Shown: in pieces, positions 55,364-64,000 of the stretch
Layout: every line of letters begins with the position of its first letter
Position numbering within the stretch: the stretch's first letter is position 1
Source: Notospermus geniculatus
Lineage: Eukaryota; Nemertea; Pilidiophora; Heteronemertea; Lineidae
Assembly (NCBI GenBank): GCA_002633025.1
Contig: NMRB01000842.1
Coordinates: 202,414 to 266,413, forward strand
Direction of reading: 5' to 3'
Length of the DNA stretch: 64,000 nt
Made by a program: the position numbers and the translations under genes
Notes under the pieces: generated by a model
The model's input: only the letters and a program-made list of their open reading frames with translations
Database searches by the model: none
Told to the model about the DNA's origin: nothing

Positions 55364-55606
55364 TCAGGTCCTGATCAATTTCAGACAAAAGCCGTGCATT
55401 TTATAGGACCTGATTACTATGGGCTGCCCTGTATCATACTTTTGATCCTCATTATCAATGAAATTCGTTGTCCCTGTACATCTATCTCGCGGGAGATTTG
55501 GTAACTGTATATTTTCAGGGGCGAATGAACGACCATCTGGACAGTGAGCCACCCACGTATCCTCCAGGTATTTTCCGATGTGTGTTCCCCACCATGCCGA
55601 CTGCAC
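55364..55606 (-). CDS. Unrecognised 80-codon open frame
   Basis: Reads WWGTHIGKYLEDTWVAHCPDGRSFAPE ... RDRCTGTTNFIDN on the minus strand. It looks more protein-like than its surroundings (balanced composition, three cysteines), and the frame is open beyond its start. I could not assign a family or confident splice sites. Possibly an exon. Confidence 0.2.
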   Translation of the reverse strand: MQSAWWGTHIGKYLEDTWVAHCPDGRSFAPENIQLPNLPRDRCTGTTNFIDNEDQKYDTGQPIVIRSYKMHGFCLKLIRT

Positions 55607-55799
55607 AATCCCGGCAGTATTCTACTACTGTCATTTGAATGTGAGCATACAGGTGTGACATACCTGTGTCTCTTATGTCAAACGACTTCCAGTTCTGCCA
55701 GTCAATAGTGGGAAAATCTTTTGCAGAAAGTGAACAACAACCAACGAGAAATCGGTTTAAAATCAATCCGCCTTCTGGAGAGTGTCAGTGTTAGCATTA

Positions 55800-57260
55800 T
55801 ATTAAGACGAAGGGAAACCTGAGCACAAAATAATGCACGCATAAAATTGAAAAATCGATGTCTATTCTATAACCTAAAGTAATCTAAACACCAAGTTTAT
55901 TACTTAAGTATAAACTCTGCTCTGTATATTCTGATAAATTTCAAGGAGGCAACTTCCAGAATCTTGCAAGTTTTCGACCCCAACCGGGGTCTTCCTCAGG
56001 CACTTTTCAGTTGGAGAGACCAGAAAAGACTGAGCTGAATCCCAAATGTACATGTAGATCTGAAGAATCCTGTACAAACAGGACAATTAAGGACGAATAA
56101 TGTCCAAGCCCCAAAAATTGGTTGCTAGACCTGACAGCAAACACAGTGTACGTCATTACTCGGCTATTACAAATATTATGACATGGGTAAATTTACGAAA
56201 CGAAGATAACATATTAATATTAAAATGACATGAGATGAAGGGCAAAATAATAAAATGCAAAGACACTGCCACCAACACAATAAAAACGAGTACGGCGTCA
56301 GGATCAGGTGAATAGATAGAAAGAAAGGCTAGATGCAACGGCAAATGCAAAGTCACTGGCCAACAAAAAAGGGAAAAGGGCAATGATGGAAGTCAAAGGC
56401 CTAACCAGAAAGAGGACCCCTGTCCTCCAAAAAGTGGGTGATAACATAATAATAAGGCCTACTAAGGGGGAAAGAAAGGAGGGGGCGGATCGAATCCCAT
56501 GCCAAACTTTTTGGCCCTGACTTAGTGACACTAAAGCTGGCAAAGAAGAACTATGGGGTTATCAGAAACTCAGCATCTGGTGTTGAGACCTGAGGGGGTG
56601 ATGATTTTAAGGGTCCACATCCACCGCAACTCTGTTTTGAGGAGGGTCGTGTCGTCCGGACATGTTTCCAGTATGGTGAACATCAGGTCATTGACAAAAT
56701 GTCCTTGCAGTATGAAGTGGGCGTAGAGTAACGAGCAGTATATCCAGTGGGCATAGATTAACGAGCTCTGTATATTCTGATATAAAATTGAGAGTTTGGG
56801 TTAGCAGTAACGTTATCAATTAACTTTTAATTAGACACAAAAATTTCATCTTCGGGGCGAAATTCTGAATCTTGGCTACCGACTGCGCTGTTCCGGACTA
56901 TACCATTACATAAAGACAAGCAGTCTTTAGGTTCCAATTGAGAGTTTTCTCCAAAAAAATCGTTTCAGCACTCGTTTTAACTAATTAACATGATTAAGGT
57001 CTTAAAAAGCCATGATTCACATTTTCTGGAATATGTGAAGATTTCACTCGGATATCAAAATCTCTCTATAGGCACCTTGAGGACTAAGTTTACTATTAGT
57101 TAAACAGGCAGCAAATCATCAACCAGTTAAGTGCAAAACAAAACCGTAAATTGCAGGAAACGCGGGGAATTCCAGCCGAGTCGCTCAATAAGCTATTGTT
57201 ATGGGCTGCCGCACAATTGGTTTTGTTCTAAGACCGCCTATAGGCGTGTGCCGATCTGTT
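55800..57260. other. Intergenic, no gene seen
   Basis: Contains the hammerhead-like repeat (55972-55999), a CTCTGTATATTCTGAT word at 55920 and again at 56767, and at 57150-57260 an inverted partner of 29521-29600. The rest is unremarkable. Confidence 0.45.
55972..55999 (-). ncRNA. Hammerhead-like core, copy 3 (candidate)
   Basis: Minus strand: CTGAGGA, stem GACCCC-GGTT-GGGGTC, GAAA, then AACTT...AAGTT which could form stem III. The base after AAGTT is G, which a classical hammerhead cleavage site does not allow, so activity is doubtful. Probably a degenerate ribozyme of a retroelement, or a chance match. Confidence 0.3.
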
Positions 57261-57702
57261 AAAAGGCCGCCGTACACGACACATTATTTTCCTACGAAAT
57301 ATTTTGTAGGAATTTATTTTACCGTGTATGACGGGGAACATCGTCCCATTTTTGTCGCTTAGGGAAAAGTCCATAAATAGATTCTGTCCTATTTTTCTTG
57401 TACGATAAACTGCTACAGGCAATAATTCCTATCGTGTACGTCATGGTAGCAGATTAATGTACAACTGACACTTTGTGCCCCTTTGTCCGCATGTATTAGG
57501 TCAATCGAACAAAAAATATGACCCCGCGACGGGATCATATTTTTCGCCACACACAATAACATTTAGACTGCAAGTAATATTTCCTAGGAAATAAATTGGA
57601 TCATCAATGGCAGGATGCCAAATATTTCCTTCCAATAAATCTGAATGAGAAATCGTACGAAATATTTCGTAGGAAAAAATGTATCGTATACGGCAGCCTT
57701 TT
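57261..57702. mobile_element. 442-bp MITE related to the GCCGCC-TACACG family
   Basis: AAAAGGCCGCCGTACACGA and near-inverse; long arms with TTTCCTACGAAATATTT. Larger relative of 25579 and 48516. Confidence 0.8.
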
Positions 57703-58122
57703 GGTATCCCCTTCACCATAAGGTACGTTCAAATCATCTGTGCCCGATAGGAGGACCCTTTGGTTGTCAGACAGGCCTTGGTATTGTTGGTTAAGTCTCG
57801 CTATTGAAATGCGTTTTATTGACTTTATTGAGAGGACAATTCCAGCGAATCCCATGCACCATGCCTGTGTTCAATTTGGAATCAAGGCCTAGTTGCATGT
57901 TCAATTTCGAATCAAGGTTCAGCTGGTTAGAACAAAATGTGCATTGGACCGTAGAGTACACTCTAAATTCATTGTTGTCCGGTTACTAGGGGTTCCACTG
58001 ACATAGGCCCATGGGGTCCAGGCCCCGTATTTATCAAACGTCTTAAGATAAGTATGCTTAACCCCTAAGTACCGTACTTAGCTAAGTACCGTACTTAAAC
58101 TGGAATTCATGAACCGTCTTAA

Positions 58123-58373
58123 AGGAGCTGGACGTCCAAGTTGTAAACACTCACTCACTGGTTCTCTATCCACGCGACGCCTGCGGTGCTGCCACCTATT
58201 GTCGGTGATTTTTACTGACGTGAATATCGTGAGTGAGTTGCATTGGACCGGGCACCAGTCTAACGATCATGTGGCGCCACTGGTGCTGCCACCTTCACGA
58301 AGGAATAAAACTAGTTTGCCGACCATGTTTGTAAACAAACCAGCTTGTTTACAACTTCGGCGTCTTAACTCCT
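58123..58373. mobile_element. TTAA-flanked element, first of an abutting pair
   Basis: AGGAGCTGGACGTCCAAGTTGTAAACA at the left and a near-inverse at the right, TTAA at 58119-58122 and 58374-58377. The second TTAA also serves the next element. Contains GTGGCGCCACTGGTGCTGCC; no gene. Confidence 0.75.
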
Positions 58374-58571
58374 TTAAAGCTGACGTGAACGAACAAAAAG
58401 CCCTCATGCGGCGAGCAAGAGAATTGCAAACGCCCTGCAAATACCTCAAACGAAGGCTCAGAACATGATAGGCCCCACGAGGTCAGGAGGGCGCCACCTT
58501 ATTTGTCATCGAGCTGTCGAGGTGTCAACATCCTATGGTGAGCTCCTGCTGAACACTTTTTTCAAAGAAAA

Positions 58572-58645
58572 AAGTTTGACCCAGCTGGGAATCGAACCCG
58601 CGGCTTGTTATCTCTGTCCCGCTGTCTTCCCCATTCGGCCACCGG
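58572..58645 (-). repeat. tRNA-like segment
   Basis: Minus strand: TCCGGTGGCCGAATGGGGAAG (box A-like) and GCGGGTTCGATTCCC (box B, T-arm). No matching acceptor stem and an anticodon arm I cannot fold, so it is tRNA-derived rather than a tRNA gene. Confidence 0.5.
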
Positions 58646-58745
58646 ACTTGTTGGAAGACTTCACATGTTTTCTCTTATTCGTAGCATTATAACGTAAGTC
58701 GAAGGCCTACGTCTATGACAAACATAAATCATGACCCTGTCAGTT

Positions 58746-58828
58746 GGCTCGTTGACCGAGTGGATAGAGCGGTGGATTACAAATCAGACGGTCGACGGTT
58801 CGAATCCCGTCTAAATGACTACAATTTT
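58746..58828 (+). repeat. tRNA-like segment
   Basis: GACCGAGTGGATAGAGCGG (box A-like) and a perfect T-arm GACGG-TTCGAAT-CCGTC. The anticodon stem is poor and the acceptor stem is not closed. Likely a remnant or part of a SINE captured by the TTAA element. Confidence 0.5.
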
Positions 58829-59508
58829 TTTTCTTTGAGTAGTGTAAGAGGTACCCGGAGATGTTGACAGCTCTGTTGCCTGAAGGCAAATAAGGTGGCG
58901 CCCTCCTGGCGTCGTGGGGTGTATCATGTTCTGAGCCTTCGTTTGAGGTGTTTGCAGGGCGTTTGCAATTCTCTTGCTCGTCGGATGGGGGCTTTTTGTT
59001 CGTTCACGTCAGCTTTAAGTACCATACATAGCTTAGTAAGGTACGCAGAGTTAGGTACGGTTCTTAAGTCTGTTGCCAAGGATGAATGTCACATTTCATC
59101 GCTTGTTGCGGTGATTTCTGCAGTTTGGAAGTACGGTCATGGACACTGATCGTACGAAAAGCACTGATGTAATCATGACAATTTAGACATCTTCCTTGTT
59201 TATTATACCGATAATTCTGTCAGGTATCCAAAACGAGTTCCGTCTGCAAGCTCAACAACGGCAGGGAGATCAGTGATGTTGTAAATGTTATCCACAACGT
59301 TTGGAATTTCCTCTGCGTTTTGAAACTGCATCCTGTGCATCAACGGCAAAAGAGCCTTATTTAGCCTACTTCAGATAGGATGCAGCACATGGTAGCTGTG
59401 ATTATGTGAACTGTGTCTCCGATAACCTGCTGGAATGCATCATTCCCATAAGCGCAAGGCTGCCAGTAGTTTCAATTCACACGGCAGAGAGTGGCTTCTA
59501 TGAGTATC

Positions 59509-60731
59509 GGGTCGGTTCAAAACCTGGCAATGGCAATGGCAAAGTGCCAAATGTGTACCAAATATCGAAGTTGGATAAGCTACAGACCATAAGGCAAAAG
59601 AGGCACAGTGGAGCTTAGTCTGGTTCCATTGACCAACGACAGAAGACGTGGGGCAAAAACATCATGAAATCATCCAACTGCGATGGGATAGGCCTAAATT
59701 GACTGCTGTCAAATTCACTGCACAACTGTTGATTCCCGCCAATCACCTCATTGAGGCAAGGGGGGACTTTTTAAAGCAGTCATAGGGCAGGGGCAATTTT
59801 ACGGGGAGGAGGCACTCAATTTTACCCTATTCAGGCCGAAGCTCTACCGAGATTTTCACATAAAACTAGTACCGGTACAAACCTCTGCGCCTTCTGGTAG
59901 TCAAAATAGAACTTACTGTAAAAGTTCGGATCCCCTTTTGAAGGGGATTCGTCGATTTTGTATTCGCCCCCGCTGTCCTGGAGGAGCTCATGAAGACAAG
60001 AAGACAGTCACAACCAGACGTCCAGACGTATTCGTCTTATACCGTCAGGTGCTGCCACCTAAGTTTACTTTGTGGAACTAATGTTCGTACGTGTTGTGCA
60101 GGACCTTGGCGGTGTTAACAGAAAGAATCGAACTTTGTAATGCTGCAATTTATTGACAATTAAACCCTATTTAAGTACGGTACACAAAAGAGACATTTGA
60201 GTTCTTACGAGGAAACACGGGTCCGCACCTGCTGGCCATCGCATTCTCGTCCAATGCTGTGCTGTATGCGTGCACGTGCGCTCCAACTGGGTCAAGGCAT
60301 ACATAAATTATGTTTAATAATTTCTCCTTCGATCCAAAACAAACAGAAAACCAACATTTTATCGAGAAACATTGCAAAATTTCTATTTGATACAATTTAA
60401 CTGAGACAGTGATAAGGAGAATGTTTGTTAAGTCCGAAAATCCTTTCATTTTCGATCGCATTAGAGCCGAAGCGGTGTCCTAATTTTAGAGAATCATATC
60501 CATATAGGAAAGTAAGCAAGTGTACTTTGCAGACCAATCCTACACTCCCGGAGACGACCTCCTCCACGGGAAAAAACTGTTAACAGTGAAAAAAGGAATA
60601 AAATTAAAGTATGCGCACTGTTTGTTTTTCTTCTGTCATTTATCTTTAGCAACATTAGTAAAAAAGAACCTTTTTCTCATTTTTAGTGCCATTGCCAATG
60701 CCATTGCCATTGCCAGGTTTTGAAGCAACCC
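59509..60731. mobile_element. 1.2-kb TIR element with GGCAAT/ATTGCC microsatellite ends
   Basis: GGGTCGGTTCAAAACCTGGCA then TGGCAA repeats at the left; CCATTGCCATTGCCAGG then TTTTGAAGCAACCCG at the right. Same end type as 32685-33018. No transposase; small frames inside (60171-60461, 60520-60723) unsupported. Confidence 0.75.
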
Positions 60732-60784
60732 GTAAGGACGTTTGTAAGTTCTCTAAGAACTTTTGTCCAAACCCTATTCTTGTA

Positions 60785-61810
60785 CAGCCTTGGAAATTAG
60801 TAAATGGACAGTGAAAATGTTGTTTTTCTCAGAACTGGTTGATGATAATTGAATGCGGTTTTCTGCCTATGATAGGCACATTATCTGGCTATAAACGCAT
60901 AGTGATGACCTTGAATCTGCTGTCATAGAAATTGCCAAATTTGGCGATTTCCAAAGTGACCTATAATCAACATTTTTGCATTCAAGTTTTTTTCAGAAAT
61001 CTTTACATCCGCGGATAGCTCTTACTGACAGATGACAAATTTGTCAATTGTTTTTACAAGAAAATTGGTAATTTTGCTAATTTAAACCGAATTTGTGATG
61101 AAAATATCATTCTTCTACAAGCCCAACGTCAACGGCTTTTTAGATGGCCACTGCCCATTCATTGCCCTCAATCAATACAATAGTCACTGAACAGTGAATA
61201 GTGACCTGACATGTCTCCAGGACCTTGGTCAAGTGTATAGGCCAAAGTCCGCATGCATATTCCTGCAGTGAATGGCTTTTGTGTATTCAATAAACCTTTA
61301 TTGAAATAGTCAAACGACTTCCAAATCAACACCATTCAAAAGTTATGCAGTTTTACGTAAGATTCATAACAGCTTTCAAGAATAACTGGGGAATACCCTG
61401 GCCCACGTCATGAGTATTGATCAACAATTTGAGTAGTAGAGGTCACATGCCCAGGGGCTTTCTCAAGACTGATTGCCCAGTTCAGCTGACGATATTTGAT
61501 AAAAAGGCGTTTATCTCAGTCTTGGGATTTCGCATCTTGATGAAACTTGAACTAGGGACCATTTTTGAGGGTGGCGGACAAGTCTACTGTGAAAAATTTT
61601 GACTTTTTCAAAAAACAAAATAGTTGATTTTGGGTCACTTTGGAAATCGGCCAATTTCGGCAATTTCTATGATAGCAGATTTAAGGTCATCACTATGCGT
61701 TTATAGCCAGATAATTTGCCTATCATAGGCAGAAAACCGCATTCAATTACCATCAACCAGTTCTGAGAAAAACAACATTTTCACTGTCCATTTACTAATT
61801 TCCAAGGCTG
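60785..61810. mobile_element. Tc1/mariner-like 1-kb element with 190-bp TIRs
   Basis: CAGCCTTGGAAATTAGTAA and inverse inside TA sites (60783-60784, 61811-61812). The arms hold GTAAATGGACAGTGAAAATG and GCTATAAACGCATAGTGATG. No transposase. Same length class and inner TIR word as 9281-10318. Confidence 0.88.
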
Positions 61811-61859
61811 TACATATCATGTCTGGAATAAAAATATGTTTAAACTAACCAACCCGATG

Positions 61860-62110
61860 GGTATCCGGCTCCAAACTGTCCCTCACAACGTCCGCAAGGT
61901 CCATTGTTTGTCTGTCAAAACGATACTGTTGACGCAGTTCAATGTCAGTGTAGGCATCGAAAGGATGCAGCCTATCACGGAAAAACACGTTCTCGTCCAA
62001 CTAATAGCGCGCCTTGGGTCCGTCCAGTTGATCCAGACGCATTCTCTAATGTAAAATATGCTTGGAAAGCCGAGGTACTTAACTTTAAGACAGCCTCTGA
62101 GGTGTCTTAA
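61860..62110 (+). other. Candidate cysteine-rich exon
   Basis: The frame from about 61858 reads GYPAPNCPSQRPQGPLF, VCQNDTVDAVQCQCRHRK and PVDPDAFSNVKYAWKAE, then a stop at 62108. Five cysteines and proline-rich spacing look extracellular. I see no acceptor directly upstream and no family match; it may be a chance frame. Confidence 0.25.
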
Positions 62111-62197
62111 ATCTAGGGGCGAATTGAAGTAGGATACTTTGGAGTTTGGGTAAGTATCTTCATGAATCAGACTTAGGCATGGTACTTATCTTAAGTA

Positions 62198-63117
62198 CAG
62201 TCATTGACAAAAGTCTATCTCCACCTCACATATTGAATATTTCAAATACTACTGGACCAATTTTAGCACAGATTGTTGCACATGAAAGTATATCTTGTTG
62301 GTCATATTTCTGCATTGGATGTTTGGAAATATCATTATTATGTAATACCTCATCTGAAAAAAACACTAAAAGTCAACGTCATTAGGTATTTTTTTGTGAT
62401 TTTTGCTGCAGTTCTGATAGAGTCGAACTTTCTAAGGATTTGGGGCTTTGTTTCATCAAAATATGTTGGATGGTTGCTGAGATATCTGAGATTATCAAAA
62501 TTTTGACAATGTGAGATTTTCGTGCTTTTCAGGTAATTTTGATGCCATTAGATAAAGCTAACCTCAGAACACCGGTTTACAAAATTTTGCAACTTTTTTG
62601 CGTTATTTGGGCAGTAATATTTTTGCGTTATTTGGCAGTGCATATTTGTCAAAATATCAAAAATATCAAACATGCTTAACTGCTTACCGGGTTTACGCTA
62701 AAAGTTCCAAAAATTCATACTTCTACGTTCTGAAGTGAGCTCTGTCTACTGATATCAAAACTTTGTGAAAAATTGGAAATTTTCAAATTATCGAAATTTT
62801 GATAATCTCAGATATCTCAGCAACCACTCAACATACATGTATTTTGATGAAACAAAGCCCCAAATCCTTAGAAAGTTCCACTCTATCAGAACTGCAACAA
62901 AAATCACAAAAAATTACGTAATAACAATGTTGATTTTTAGTGTTTTTTTTCTGATGAGCTATTACATAATGACGATATTTCCGAATACCCAAAATTTTAA
63001 TGCAGAAATATGACCAACAAGATATACTTTCACGTGCAAGAAACCGTGTTAAAATTGGTCCAGTAGTATTTGAAATATTCAAGATGTCAGGTGGAGATAA
63101 ACTTTTGTCAATGACTG
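62198..63117. mobile_element. TA-flanked 920-bp element with about 330-bp TIRs
   Basis: CAGTCATTGACAAAAGT and inverse directly inside TA (62196-62197, 63118-63119). The arms stay about 90 percent alike past TATCTTGTTGGTCATATTTC and CAAATCCTTAGAAAGTT. Every open frame in 62146-63191 is a shadow of the arms. Tc1/mariner-like by target site. Confidence 0.88.
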
Positions 63118-63334
63118 TACATACTTTGGTATGGTACTTCTACTTAAGTCGTTTTGTAAATACCAGGCCTGATGCTTTAAACGTACTATAGTGTTATCGT
63201 TAACGGTGCGATTTTGTAACTTGTGAATATAGAGTTTAGAAATCGTCTCATGAACGGTAATACTAACGTTACATTTATTTTTTACATTACAAAATGTGAG
63301 TCAATAATTGCATTAGCGTCCGCGTCATCAACAG

Positions 63335-63483
63335 GGAGGTTTAGAAATCAAACGAAAACAGTAAACTTTACGACAACGTTATTTTTCATACTGTACACAT
63401 TCAGCAGATCGTATATTGCATTTTCGGTACAAAAAGACATTGTCGTTAACGTTTACGTTTATCGTTTGATTTCTATACCTGTC
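63335..63483. mobile_element. Hairpin MITE, second copy of the 22545 family
   Basis: GAGGTTTAGAAATCAAACG and inverse, with ACGACAACGTTATTTTTC in the left arm. Same length class as 22545-22698. Confidence 0.8.
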
Positions 63484-63705
63484 TATTAACGGAGCGGTTT
63501 CTTAAACTACTCTCGAATAAGCTCTGCTAAAATCTACGGATAAGTTAGAAAATGGCGAGTACAAGATATACGTCCTTTTTCATTGTCCTAAAAAAGGCAA
63601 GCGATATAAGCCGCGTGTATCAAAGTCAAGCTGCATGTTACCCATAGTAACCTGGCCGGCTCATTACACGACTACATCAGATATATTCCTTAATTTTCTC
63701 TCCAG

Positions 63706-63867
63706 TAAAAGGCAAGAGGAAGTTTTTGATGCGTTACACGCGGCAGAGAATGTTACCGCGACGTCTTATAAAGTTATACTTGAGAGAGAGGAAAACACGA
63801 CTGACGGACGTTTGTACTATTACTTCATGTACGACTGTGAGACGAAAAATTTCAGTGGTACTTGCAA
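63706..63867 (+). CDS. Likely internal exon of an unknown extracellular protein
   Basis: Strong acceptor (TTAATTTTCTCTCCAG) at 63705 and strong donor (GTAAGT) at 63868 bound 162 nt that are open in one frame: EEVFDALHAAENVTATSYK, then REENTTDGRLYYYFMYDC. Three possible N-glycosylation sites (NVT, NTT, NFS) and two cysteines suggest a secreted or membrane protein. Family not recognised. The gene would extend beyond the window on the right; no upstream exon was identified. Confidence 0.45.
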
Positions 63868-64000
63868 GTAAGTACATGTAGATATCTGTACCTTTCTGGT
63901 ATACTATAACTGCCTATTCTATCACGTGTCTTCCATATCAGCAAGTAAACAAGCCGCAGCAAATCTCTAAAATCTCTTGTCACATATACTGTGGTCTCGG

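Larger units (their letters stand above)
58378..59014. mobile_element. TTAA-flanked 637-bp element carrying two tRNA-like segments
   Basis: AGCTGACGTGAACGAACAAA and inverse; arms of about 145 bp (GTTTGAGGTGTTTGCAGGGC, AAGGTGGCGCCCTCC). TTAA at 58374-58377 and 59015-59018. Between the arms are two tRNA-like segments in opposite orientation. Confidence 0.85.

Noticed and set aside
55182-55388. Repetitive open frame on the minus strand (QNVPG, LDKMYLG)
   Set aside because: It is a translation of the inverted 17-bp repeat array.
58746-58828. Functional tRNA gene
   Set aside because: The T-arm is perfect but the anticodon stem and acceptor stem do not form.
62146-63191. Several 60-85-codon frames
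   Set aside because: They read the long inverted arms of the 62198-63117 element and mirror each other.

Overview
The window is eukaryotic, repeat-rich genomic DNA, most likely from a marine invertebrate deuterostome (echinoderm, hemichordate or amphioxus). That placement is inference. It rests on spliced genes with small exons, AATAAA and tRNA-derived SINEs, a very high load of short TIR transposons, constant TAGGCCTA and TACATGTA palindromes, and a gene family (short-chain collagen C4-like) that I associate with such animals and with sponges and cnidarians. There is one N gap (29954-30815).

Layout. 1-14.9 kb holds no convincing host gene; it is tandem repeats and nested DNA transposons, many with readable target-site duplications (TTAA, TA, 8 bp, 9 bp). 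14.9-36.0 kb is a tandem segmental duplication, all on the minus strand, of a small gene: a basic N-terminus, one hydrophobic anchor, an R-x-K-R furin-type site, then a cysteine-rich short-chain collagen C4-like domain with no Gly-X-Y repeats. I reconstructed five exons. Two copies are intact with identical exon lengths (108, 58, 66, 239 and 258 nt; 242 residues): 20095-22131 and 28771-35508. A third (23685-25299) has lost exons 2 and 3, and a fourth (16673-16780) keeps only exon 1.

36.0-38.9 kb carries a minus-strand Myb/SANT-like DNA-binding gene that looks dead. It has two adjacent in-frame stops, a TTAA element inside its last exon, and a MITE inside its first coding block that now forms almost the whole of intron 1. 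41.6-43.0 kb is a frameshifted DUF3987-type P-loop gene. 43.9-44.6 kb is a decayed relative of a secreted PAN/apple-domain gene at 53.7-54.0 kb. The rest (39-41, 45-53 and 54-63.5 kb) is mainly hairpin MITEs, Tc1/mariner-like elements with long TIRs, SINEs, a foldback-like element built from inverted arrays of short repeats, and repeats with a hammerhead-ribozyme-like core. A likely internal exon of an unknown extracellular protein ends the window (63706-63867).

Functionally, the collagen-C4-like array is the only part that reads as a living gene system. It looks like a family of membrane-anchored, protease-releasable extracellular proteins diversifying by tandem duplication, with conserved upstream blocks that are repeatedly hit by transposons. 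All calls are from reading the sequence; no database search was possible.
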